This document shows, in pieces, positions 40,201-51,800 of a DNA stretch of 64,000 bases. The position numbers and the translations under genes are program-made. Within the stretch, counting starts at the first letter, position 1. The number at the start of each line of letters is the position of its first letter. The notes under the pieces were generated by a model. It made no database searches. It was not told the origin of the DNA and saw only the letters and a list, made by a program, of their open reading frames with translations. The DNA is from Watersipora subatra (Eukaryota > Bryozoa > Gymnolaemata > Cheilostomatida > Watersiporidae): the NCBI RefSeq assembly GCF_963576615.1, contig NC_088708.1:57461196-57525195 (forward strand), given 5' to 3'.

Positions 40201-40582
40201 GTCTACCAAAAAGAGACACAATTCCTTGACTGTGCCAAAAGTTGTTAATGCTTGGTAGCAAATAGCACATCCATTCTGTCACCAAAGACACAACAATAGT
40301 CGCCCACCAAAAGTGAAGAAACCTTCCACCGCGATTCCATGCTGCAATATATAAAGATAGATTAGGTCAGTTTGAATGCATAAAAATAAATGTCAATTGG
40401 CTGCCGCAAGTAAGAGGGACCTTAGCCTATAAGCACTGGTCAGCTAACATTTTTTTCTTTTACTCACCATGAACATAATTCAGAATAGCTCCAAAAATAA
40501 CGCTAAACTGGATGAAGAGAAAGGTTGGTTCATCTTCCCAAGTTTGAAAAGGATTCGTGAATGCAATGAGCCAATGCAGAAG
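34209..40582 (-). CDS. Multipass membrane protein of unknown function (5' exon missing)
   Basis: Exons: 40582-40468, 40341-40174, 39828-39754, 39575-39353, 36983-36769, 35891-35731, 34862-34758, 34382-34209; 411 residues, all in frame and GT/AG. About nine hydrophobic helices are visible, e.g. FWWATIVVSLVTEW, YIVLVYNQFWYTAW, VAALIIVFFGS, VPVIMWLSLCLLISW, FLLFFLLMFV, LIIWFCCAMGLTIYMQ. A striking polar loop, MLWWTWHDTDVNIYDRHY, then HVPWTSYYFH, is rich in Trp, His and Asp, and may be a conserved metal- or ligand-binding site. The tail is basic (KKQKKKRPAKVHRD), so probably cytosolic. The loop resembles an uncharacterised invertebrate family (I think DUF7802), which I cannot confirm. The exon at 40582 has an in-frame stop before its acceptor and no Met, so at least one more 5' exon is needed; I found none between 40.6 and 42.6 kb. 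Confidence 0.8.
37634..39027. mobile_element. TA-flanked transposon (family C), about 1394 bp
   Basis: The left end CTGTAAAACTTCTAGTTGAA and the decayed inverted right end TGCAAAAACCTCTATATGAA are both next to TA. The interior aligns along its length with 25976-27275, including gttccgttgtttctgtttgt, aaacgatgcaaatattc and ctcggcttacaatggatcga. It lies in the intron between membrane-protein exons 39353 and 36983. Confidence 0.8.
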
Positions 40583-40830
40583 CTACAAAGAGCCAGACGC
40601 AGTCGAGTCTAAATACTACTAAAGTAAGAACTTCGCATGCAAATATTAGAAAAATCGTGTTGTAGTAAAAATCTGTAAACTTGAATAACAATGTTATTTT
40701 TTAAATTAAAGATTGCACCAAGAACAACCATTAACTGTTGAATGATTATACTACATTGATAGCAAACTCGCAAAAAAGTACAAACGTAGCTAGTAATTAA
40801 CACAAAAAGCAAAATGGTTGGCACCTCGTA

Positions 40831-41019
40831 CATACCTGCCAACTCTCACGCATTGGGCGTGAGACTCACGCAATCACCCCAAAGAAAAAATGAAAACGCG
40901 TGAGAAATGCGTGAGATGTTTGCCCCAATTTCCACAACTTTATATATACTATCATTGATACATCAACTGCCCCAAAACCAAATCTCACGCATTGCCCCAC
41001 TCTTGGGTTGGCAGGTCTG
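40831..41019. mobile_element. hAT-type MITE, 189 bp, perfect 8-bp duplication
   Basis: The left end CATACCTGCCAAC and the inverted right end CAGACCTGCCAAC differ at one base of 13. The flanks are identical: ACCTCGTA at 40823-40830 and 41020-41027. The interior is rich in tctcacgcattg and its complement, so it can fold on itself. An 8-bp duplication and CA-type ends fit hAT. Confidence 0.85.
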
Positions 41020-41689
41020 ACCTCGTATTCCAATCGACAGAGATCTCAATTTAGAACAATTTCATATGATTAACAAGTTGGCTTTTTCGATAAATCTAAG
41101 CTAAAGAATGCTAGAGGCAATCGACTTATAAAGCCAAAATGTAAAAGCACACGATAAGCACTATATTACGTACGTCAGTCATGCAAGTGTTGCTTTTAGC
41201 CTCCACAGCACTGCAAATATAACTCTGAAAATCATTCATTGCAACTAAAATTGTTATCAACTTTCTGACACTACTGAAAAGTTCAATTTGTTCAAATTAT
41301 TTCATCTCAAGGTACCGCTTAGCGATGCTTAGCATTGTAAAGGAAACTGGCCGACTTTGACTGTTGGGAGCAGCCTTAGAAACGTACAGTTCTCAGTCTA
41401 GGACTATATTTGTTATGGTAGTTGTATCCCCTTCAACCTTTATTTTCCAAATCCCATAACTCCTATTATAAAGACGTACTTGCCAAATTAATGTTATACA
41501 GTAGCAAGCAAGCAAAAATTAAATCGAGCACCATCAGTTCCCCATCAGCTTTCAAATTGATGTATTCCTTTTTCTTGAACAAAATTTTCACGTAAGCCTG
41601 CTCAATGCAGTCAGCTTAAAAACAAAACATGTTCCAAATTTGACCAGACATTTATATTTTAAGCTGCTAGTTATCATGCTAATAGGTGT

Positions 41690-42200
41690 GTCTTATAAAG
41701 TTGATCCGGCACTGCTGTGGTAGAAAGGGTGGTGAATAACCACGATGTGCAGCTTTGCTGTGAAACGTCAGAAATTTTCCGAGCGTTTGCCCCCATCTAA
41801 ATTCTTAGACCGCAATGACAAGGTACCAAAACATTGTTGTCCGAGGGTTGATACTCCCCCAAAAGGCTTGGCTCAAAATCACGTTTTAGGGGGTTTTCAG
41901 ACCATGGTGCACTGCCAGTGAATTTGCTACTTCATGGGGGTTTTAACAGCCAAGCCAGTGAAAGGGCCCATGTTTCTCATAGCTTTCTTCACTGTTCAAC
42001 GGCGATTTTGGGGTCATTGTTTAACTGACCTCAAAATTACTAACTCCCAGTGTTTAGGGTGTATGTCAAATTGACCAGCCAGGTGATTTCCATGTACAAT
42101 ATCCAAGTCTGGGCCTAGCCAGGTGGGTGTTACTTTCAGAGTATCAACCTTGGGGTTTTTGTCTAGCATATTTTTTGACAAGTACTGGTGACACTCGGGC
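41690..42200. other. GC-richer unexplained block
   Basis: Between the membrane-protein gene and the 3' end of hnRNP K lies a block richer in G and C than its neighbours. It has a short inverted pair ggttgatactc (near 41850) and its complement gagtatcaacc (near 42140). No frame stays open and no splice pattern is seen. It may be a MITE of about 300 bp or part of a non-coding RNA. Confidence 0.25.
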
Positions 42201-42664
42201 TTAATGGGTGATAGACAATTAGCTGCTAAGCACTCATCCCAATAACACTAAACAAACCACATAAGCGTCGAATTGAAATAAATTGCTTGTTGTCATTATT
42301 GATTTAAGTACTAAATGCAAGCAATGATACTTTTTATGCAGTCTCTGAAGAGGTCCAAGTATGGATTAAAGCCTAAGATAACAACAATGCAACATCGAGT
42401 TATAAATGCAAGTCGCATAGCTGGTGTAGCCTCACCTGGGACTGTTCTATGGCTGATGAAAGTAAGCTAATCAAACAACGCTAACTCTCGATCAATACAA
42501 TGACATCAGGTGTATATACAAAGCAATCAATAGCATAGCTTGTAGCCTCTGATCAATACTCTGGAGACATTCTCATAATAAATTACATCCATAATTAATA
42601 GGGCGGCTAAAACAAAGAAACTTTATAACAAAACTTGACTTTAAACTTATAATTTAGTTAGAAC

Positions 42665-42670
42665 TTTATT
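42665..42670 (-). promoter_or_regulatory. Poly(A) signal AATAAA for hnRNP K
   Basis: TTTATT on the + strand reads AATAAA on the minus strand, about 196 nt past the hnRNP K stop codon (42868-42866). It implies a 3'UTR of about 220 nt. Confidence 0.55.
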
Positions 42671-42865
42671 TTAATTGTGACATCAGTAAATGATGCATCA
42701 GAAGTGTATGGCATGGATCAAAATAGCATAATACTATGTACATTTATATAAAACAGTAACAAATCAAACGATGGGTTGAGATAAATGAGTCTTTGTTACT
42801 GCGCGGCGCAACGCCATCATATGTGCATATCTCGCCAGAAAACTGTAGTTTTTCATGCTGTTGAT

Positions 42866-45800
42866 TCAGTATCCTCCACTGCTTCCCCCACTTTGGTGTT
42901 GCTTCACACTGCAAAAGATAATGACTTATGTTTAACGGTTATTCAACAACAATCTTATTAGCTCCAGTCATACATGCCAACTGAAAAACTACATCGAAAA
43001 CAACTTTACAGAGGTCGCTGCTAAAGGCTCTCATGGCCCCAATGAAAACAAGGAGAATAGATCCATAGAAACGATCAGCACCCACAAATATTAATAGGTT
43101 AAACTCTGTATTAGCGTAGCAGAGACAGCCAGAGTTAGCGAGAATAAGAGACAGGTTAGCGTAGGAGTAAAGCAGTGACTTCGGAGAAGATAGGGATTTT
43201 GTGTTACCGAGCAGAGAGAACAACAAAATCACTAGTCTTCCAAGAAGTCGAGCAAGTAGACATCCGACCAGAGTCAACACGGTGGCCTGTGGTAGTCAGC
43301 AGTAGTTATTTAGCTGTAGCATGAGCAGTGTAAACAGACAGGACACTCGCAGTAATAGAATCTGTAAGCCAACAAGAATAACAATCATCAAAGTTGGTGA
43401 CTAAATCAGCTAGATTGGGCAGCATGCAAGACAAGCCAGAGCGAGCACAAACCTTAGCTGTAGTAAGTATTGCGCATTCTGAATTTGCTCCTGCGTGCCT
43501 GTGATTGTGATGATTCTGTCATTAGAGCCAGCCACTGCCTCATCTATTTGTATCTGAGCACTTGATTGCTGACGAATCTGTTTTATTCTGTTTCCACCTT
43601 TTCCGATTATGGCTCCTGCAAGCTAAACAAGAGATTAAATTGCAGTTAGTTCAGAGTAGTCAAATTCTTTCAAGAAGTAACAATTATTTATGCTCTATGC
43701 ATTTTGGGTGGTTCAATAAACAAATGCTAACAGAAAAACAAACACATTTGAGCATATAAAATACATACGTCTTTGGGAATGCTGACTTGAGTCTTCGATT
43801 GGTTTCCTCCGGAAAGGCCACCTCCTCCTCTCCCACCAAAGCCTCCACCATCTCCAAAACCTCCACCACCTCTTGAGCCATCTCGGTCGCCACCAAAGCT
43901 AGAATCTCTTCCACCTCCAAACCCACCGTCTCTTCTACCTCCTCCAAAGTTACTGTCTCGGTCATTATTGAATCCGCCACCACGATCACCGCCTCTGGAC
44001 TGTCTATCGAAACCTCTGTCAAAGTCTCGACCACCAAATCCACCACCGCGTCCACCTCTCATACCTCCACCGCTGCTTCCACGACCTCCGCCGCCACCTC
44101 CTCTTCCACCACGACTGCCACCACTACTACCTCCCCTAAAAACAAACCAGATCAGATCACTATAACGGTTGAGAAACGCAAAAAGTCCAACGCAGAGCAA
44201 TGTAATAGCTTACTGGCAAGTGATGCATTGCGCAAGCTGGTCATCTGTGTTAGACGCTACTAGAATGCTGACTAGCTCAGTAAAGAATTTTGCTTTAAAC
44301 GAAAGCATTAATGCAGAGAATCAATATCAAAGTTCGTCCCAAGAGCACACTCAACGCAGCGTTACTGCATACATCAACCAATCACAGAAAGCCTAGTCTT
44401 GGTACTATACCTGATTTTACTCGCCGAGAAGCTAGCATTTTTATCTCGCGGTGATTAAAAATAAAAGGACATATATGAGAAGCGACTACTGTCAGGGCTC
44501 CGAGACGCTTGCAGCTCAGAGTCGCAACAAACAGTGTAGGAATCAAATAACTTTATTGCAATTATAGAACATGAAAGTGGCAGAATATCGATATGTAGAC
44601 AATACCAAGTTCTTTGTTCAAATCCCACGCCTTATTCTCCTTCTATCTCATTATCATGTATACAAACATAAGGGTAAGAGACAAGCTTGATTCTATTCAT
44701 TAGAGCCAGCCGATCCGTAAAACTGCTGGCCCTTCTCAACCCAAACGAATATATAAATAACAATACTTCTCATACAACAATGAACTTTGCAAGACCGTAA
44801 CTGTCTATAACGACGAACAAGCGTCATTGTTTCAAGGCGCTCTGCCACACACGCCATTATTGATTCTGCGAGATGAATACACCATCTGTCGGTTCACTGG
44901 GTTACAGAAAATGAGATGCAAGATGCCACTGAGAACAACACAGGTTGCAAATGCTATTGACAAACCTGCTGGTTACCGCCAAAAATTGACACAAGATATT
45001 GTATTTGCTGTGTAAACAATGGTTGTTGGAATGTAAATTCAGACTTATAACTTCGATTGAATAATATGGTCTGCTAGTAATTGTTAATTTCGGTGCCCAT
45101 CCGCCCTCTCTGTCAATATAGACTTAATTCAACTTGCCCTCGCACTAGCCGAGTTGTGATAGTAAGTGTTTAAAAAAGATCTGCAACGGGTGAAGACAAA
45201 GAAAGATTAGCTACATGTATATAAACTAATGGTTGGGAATAATTCATAGGTGAATAAGTATCAACATTCGCTCTTTTGGAAATGCAAAGACTTACAAAGC
45301 GGGTTCTGGATCATCGTAAACACACAAGAAAAGTTTCGAGAGAAAAAGTCAAGAAGCTATAAAAAGTTGAGATTACCATGAGTAACCAATAAAAGACCCT
45401 ATGAAGACTAAAGAAAAACAGACCTGTTGCTAAAGCCTCCACCTCTACCTCCTCTGCCACCAGAAGCCATGGTGAAGCCACCATAGTTGGAGCTATTGAA
45501 CTCATCAGCATAATTAGGGTCATAGTTGTTCACTGGGCCTTTGGGAGGGGCGGTCTGAAGAAGATCGTAGATCTCCCCGACTGCTGTGATAACCTGGCGA
45601 ATGATAAGTGATAAAAACGCTGTATATAACAGAAACCTGGCTGTTAAACTGATGAGATGTACCTCGCTATGTATGATACCAGGTAAGTCGGTACAACATG
45701 CAAGCGGTACATATGTTTACAAGAAAAACGTGAATTAACCTTCCGAGCAATGCCAGACCTGATTACGAGGCCATTGATACAACTCAATATTTAGTTGAGA

Positions 45801-48800
45801 GCAAGTCAGTTTACAAGCAAGTTGTCTATGAAATAGACAACAAGCACAGCTTCTATGAAATAGTTGATTTAGGGTACCAACAAGCGACCAAATGGTCCAT
45901 TCACCGAATTGGTCCACAGGGCTAACAACATCACTACACATTTTACAAAAATGGTTGCGGGCAAACATCATTAATCTTCATAGCAAATTTTGACAATTTC
46001 ATCATGGGTATTGAAAACATGTCAATAATTGCTACGGTTAATTTCATGACCAATGTAAATAACTTGTACATTACTGATGCTAAAAGTTTGAGGTCATTTT
46101 CAACAGCAAGCGGTTGTAATTAAACATTCACAGCAACTTATTATTTCAAAAGAAAAATGTCTTCTTAAAGCTGATTTCTTCCAACATAAACAACCACAAA
46201 AATTTCTCTTCTGCCATTGCTAATGTTTTAACAACCGACTAAAACAAGAAAAAAATTTGAAACATTGGAACTTCTTACATTGTTTCCACACACACAAACC
46301 TTCCCCCTGATCCTAATGACCTTGTGATAAGGATAAAGGCACAAGCTTTGAAGCAATGTTTAATATGCGCCAGACAACCTGGGAGAACAATACATATTGT
46401 GTCAATAACCAATATGATTGCCCTAGCGAACTAATGGCTAGCGAACTAATGTTGAAAATTAGGTTTTGCTTTCTTTCTGCAATAAAATACTGGAAGGCTT
46501 TAATTTCTGAGAGTTTTTCTATAAGATTTATTAAAAAAAATATAAACATATCACAATTGTAGTCGGTCTATGCCAAAATTATTTTACTGTTTTAACAAGT
46601 CTTTTTGCAAAACTCCTGAGTCAGCGCTATGAATCCAATTGCAATGATAAAAATTGCAAGTACAACAATCTTTCAATCAGTACATAGCCAATAGAGCATA
46701 GTCGCTCGCGCTTTTGTTGTTCGCGAGAACTGGCAAACTTTTAAGTTTTACCTCTTGCTTTATCTGACTTTAAGCGATGGATGGCTGACCGAAATAGAAA
46801 CCAGCTTTTTAACACAACCTATGTTTGGATATGGCGTGTGGTGACAAGTGCAGTTGTTTTACCGTATATTTATATATTTTATAATCCATGCGTACACAGA
46901 CTGTTCCAAATCTGTCGCACTTTCTATAACAACAATGACGACTCTGTCATCAATTTAGAATATCACGAGAGTAGCCACGAGTGGTATGAGAATTAATGCA
47001 CAGAATGTATATACAAACCTACCTTGGATACATTTCCAGTCACCTGTACTATCCTATCAGTAGACCGGGGGCAGCAGTCTGTGTACACCTTGATATTACT
47101 ACCAGTACACTACAAGTGATAAACAAAAGTAAATATAACTAACCGACTAAACCTTTAATGCTCATCTGTCCAACAGGCCTACTTATCAGCGATGATCACC
47201 AATATGTACAAAATGGAATAATTCCTGGAAGAGACAAAATATGGCAGTAGTTGAACAAATCTAACGCTGTTATATACATATAGGAGTGCTGAATTGGGTG
47301 CCAGCAAACAAGTCCTTAGCAGAGTCATTTAAATCTCATATGGTGAATTACAAAGTCATGATATAGTTATTATCAACTTAAACATTGCAAATTGTGGGTA
47401 CAGACATTTTACACTGTGATCTATTCCAACCAGATGCTTTGTTATTTTTACGTCCTCCTGCATCAACAGTAAACCAGTGCTTTCAGTCCTGGTAGCATAA
47501 AAACAACTATTCTGATGTCAGCTTTTTAATACTAAAAACAAATGCAAGCACTGTTGGTTATTTCGGCGCGGTTCCCTCTCTAATCACCAAATATGGCTTC
47601 AGCAAGTTGGTCAATATGAAAAAGAGGCCACCAGTGATTTCTCGTTCACATAGCATGCTGACAGACACCGCCATCTAACACCAGAAATTCTAAAGTTGCC
47701 GGTGGCTACGTGAAGAGATGAAGCGGCAGTGCATTGTTGTGACATCATATCTTCAATGGATTCAATGGCCACATTGAATTCATCATAATATCTTCAATGT
47801 GGCCATAGCTATCATACAGCTAGAGCATACAGCCTATTCAACAGCATACAATGATTATTCAACATGCATTCAGCATGACTCCGCTTCATACTGAATACAT
47901 TACGAGTGATTTTTTTCATAAATCTAGCTACTCAATTATTAGAATGATAACAAACCAACGTTATAACTTATAGTTGATGGGATAAGTCGCAAAATGAAAA
48001 ATGAACACACCTGTTATTGAAGAATACACACAAGCAGAAAAATGTTGACGGTATTTAACAAATGTATTCTCCCATCACTTCACTCAAAGTAGTGTTTGTA
48101 CTGAAATATAACTAAACTGTGTTTGTGTTTTATATTCTAAGTCTTGTCAGCCAGTTCATCTTCACACCTTTGACCATTAGCACAACTAATGTAGTGATGA
48201 TCAGCGTAGTTATGGCTTTGTGTCAACTGTAAGGCAGGTCAGTAAAGAGGTGAAAAGGCAATTTAGCTATTGACTTGAAATTAAAATGATCAGGAAAGCT
48301 ATAATAAAGTAGATTCAATGGCCTCTTTTGTTCATCAGCTTAGACATCCGCGTGACTCAGAACAAGCGGACAGACCTACGAGTAGATTCCGATACTGATA
48401 ATGTAAGTCATCTCCAATGAGAACAAGGCAGACTAGAATGGTAGTAGCCTCAGCAATGCAGCCAATCTATAAGATTCTAGTCAGCACTGGGGTCCAGGCA
48501 AGCCTATATTTACATTCTGATAAAGTATATGAGTATGGGGTAAACATGTAGTGTTTGAATTCCAATTGGGTAGTAACCTTCACAATTGTAAGAGTACTAC
48601 TGTAATTATGGCCTTGGTTGTGGCACACATAGGATAGGATGAGTTGACAGTGGATAAACCAATTTGTGGCTATGATTCATTACAAGCCATGACCTGAGAC
48701 CCTTAGAAGTACTGTAAGATTTTTAGGCGATAATAACTAAACACCATCTAGTAACAAACGTGTCAGTGCATGCTAAAAATGTTTTCTATAGTATTTGTTT

Positions 48801-51800
48801 GCTGGTTATCGGGTAATTACTGTGTCATAGAATATCAACGAAAGTGCCAAGTCGAGGATCGCTTCCAAGCCTATGAATAAGCATAGGAATAAATAAATGC
48901 TTATCGAGTACCTCATTTATCAATAGACTACATGAATGCTTGGCGTTGCCCAGGTAATAAAAAAGTCTTTGAACAGAAAATTTATTTTTATTTAACATAT
49001 ACAGCATTTACCGTTCTAACTTTTAAACTTTATATCATGAGTAAAGTGTTTGTTGGGCAGTTCAAATAAATTAAAAGGAAAAATAAAACGACTGGAAAGG
49101 TTTTAAAACTTTTTTTAACAACTGTAGCTTTTAAATTTCATATCATGAAAGAAGGGTTTTGTTGAAATAAAGTGGGAGGAAAAATAAAACTGTAGATGTG
49201 TTTAAATGTAAAATCATTAGCAAGTGATGGCTAAATATAGTCTGTTTTATTACAATTACCGTGAAAAACTATTTGATTATGAATGAATGCTAAGGACTGT
49301 AAAGCTCAGCGGTTAAATGCATAGTTTAAAACTTGCAGTTTTGATCTCCGTGAGTTCAAATCCAGCACGCAGTGAGCTTTTTCTTCCAAGATTTTAATAA
49401 CTATAACTGGACAGGCAGACATCTAAACAGACGGCAAAAAACTTCGAAATTTGAATATATAAATGTTTCACATTTTATTTTACTTTAGAGTACTTTTGGA
49501 TTCCATACATGTCCCTAAGACGTGTGCACATGGCGCATCAAAATGCGATTCAATTACATTGTACAACCAGTTTTCCAAGCTTGCGGATTCTTAGCCAAGG
49601 TGCGAATTAACAAGAAGTATACAGCTGGGCATGACTCATGTTCTCTTTTGTGAGGAGTACGTGTGACAAAATATCAAAGAAATAGCTGTGGTGTAATGGG
49701 ACACCGGATAAACATCCATCTATTCTTACATTCATTCATACACCTGGAGTTATCCTCGACATGCCACATTAAGCATTGTGACTAACACTGCAATTACTTT
49801 ATCCACGACCCACAAACAAATCTATCAGTGGTCTGTCTGTTCGGTCTGTCTGTTTGTCCGAAGCCAGGGTGAGATGTTAGGACAACAGATCGCTCAGTGT
49901 GGGACTCGAACTCATGACACTCAGCTTAGTCTCCCAACACTTCGAAGCCTGCACTAATCAACTGCTTTCCAGCATTTCAGAATAATTGCGATTGAGCAAA
50001 TTGTTATTCTCTGTGCTTTATAGTAAAAAAAGCGACCAAAAATAAGGTGCATGTATATCAACTTTTAAAAAAGACCATTTATTGATCATTTTCCATGGGA
50101 CACCTGACAATCTCCAACGGCGCACAGACTACCAAGGTACTACTATATATAAACATTTCAGGCCAACGATCGCGTTTCTCCGACAGCTACGAGTGATAAG
50201 TCATTGGAATCTAACCACCTCGTGTGTAGACAACCCAAAATCAGGCTTATATACACACAGATCTCTTTACTGTTATACTGGGGATACAAATGACAGCGTC
50301 GGCTTTGTGAAGGCTCATAATACAATAAACTTCAACTCCACATACAAAACTTTTTGACATTTAACATAAAATTTGTGTTAATATTATTTGTTGCCACATG
50401 AAAAAACTTTCAACAGAAGATGACCAAATTTTATTAAACAATACGATATATCTTGTCAGTAAAAGTAAAACAGCGGGTAAAAGAGAATGTAAAAATAATT
50501 TTTATCTTCATCACCAACCCTACACTTTTAAGCATATAGTAATCTAAGGTTAATCTAAGAATAAAAACAAATTGTTTCTGCTCATCATTTTATTGATTTA
50601 GCTTTTACATATAATTTACACTTTCACATTCAGTGCTTTATAGTTTTATATAATATACTAGATAAATGCCCGGTGTTGCATGGGTAATAAAAAGGTTTTT
50701 GCGCAGAACATCAACATATATTTACCATCTAACATTGGAATGAAGGTGTTTGTTTATTTCTGTGTGTGCTATAAGTTTAAGCGATATATACATATATTTA
50801 TAGCATTTTGAGGAAGCCTGGGCACATATTTTTCTGTTAGTAAAATTTTTCTTCTAGTAAATTAGCTCAAGCGCACTAGCTGAAGTGTGAAGCGTCTGTA
50901 TTTTAACCAATCAACATTAAAGACTGACATGTGTAATAACTATGCGCACAATTAATCCATTGTATTGCAAATAGGACATTTGGCTTAGCGGTTAGCTTGC
51001 CTGTGGGCAGAACTGGAGGTTCTAAGGTTAATTCCAGTGTGGAATCGATTTTTCGTTTCGATAACTTTGTCGTCATAACTGGACACATGAATGACAGACC
51101 AACACAGATTTATATATACATATATATGGATTTATTTTAATGCTGTGTGTAATTACTCAGTGTTTATAGTTGTTCAGATTCTAAAACGAATCAAAACAAA
51201 GTACAGCCTATGCTTATAAGAATATTCGCTCAACATACGACGATTTCAATACACAAGACAAATATCACCATGGATTAATTTCATATGTTAAGGTTTGGCT
51301 TTACATAGGTTAGGGTCTATAACTGGCAACTGTCGGAGAAGTCATTAACTTATGGTTCTATTTAACTATTCAAGCTTAAAGGCACATCATTAGGCTGAGG
51401 AACTATTGAGAACTGTTACTCAATTTCTCTAAAGACTTTGTGTGTAAATGCTGAAGCAGCTAGCTGTGAATGGAGGCAAATTCACATGGATTTGGCTCAA
51501 GACTTTGACATCAATTATGTTCAAAAATGAGATCGAACCATAACAGCAGAATGAAATTTCAGAGGTGAAATGCGCACACAGCGGAACCTCAGTTCTCGAC
51601 CGACTCGGTTTTCGATCAAAAATTTGAGATTTGTTCGTCGCGGATCTCGACTATAAATTTGGTTCTCGACCAAACCGGAACATGCGCATTTGAACTAAAA
51701 GTTCAGAACAGCGCCGGAAACAGCATGATTATACGTTTAACGACGTTGTTATGAGCCACTTTCGGAAGGTTCTAAAAAAAAGGAGAAGTTTCGCGTCATT

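Noticed and set aside
42340-42480. Donor-like CAG|gtgagg as 5' exon of the membrane protein
   Set aside because: The frame that joins in phase has an upstream stop and no Met, so it is not a coding start; at most a UTR exon.
43968-44165. Proline-rich frame on the + strand
   Set aside because: It is the exact antisense of the hnRNP K RGG exon.
46781-46996. 71-codon frame next to hnRNP K exon 47023
   Set aside because: It lies on the opposite strand within an intron and has no recognisable domain or flanking exons.
50082-50357. 91-codon frame in an hnRNP K intron
   Set aside because: It has no family similarity or splice context, and an ORF of this length can occur by chance in a 64-kb window.
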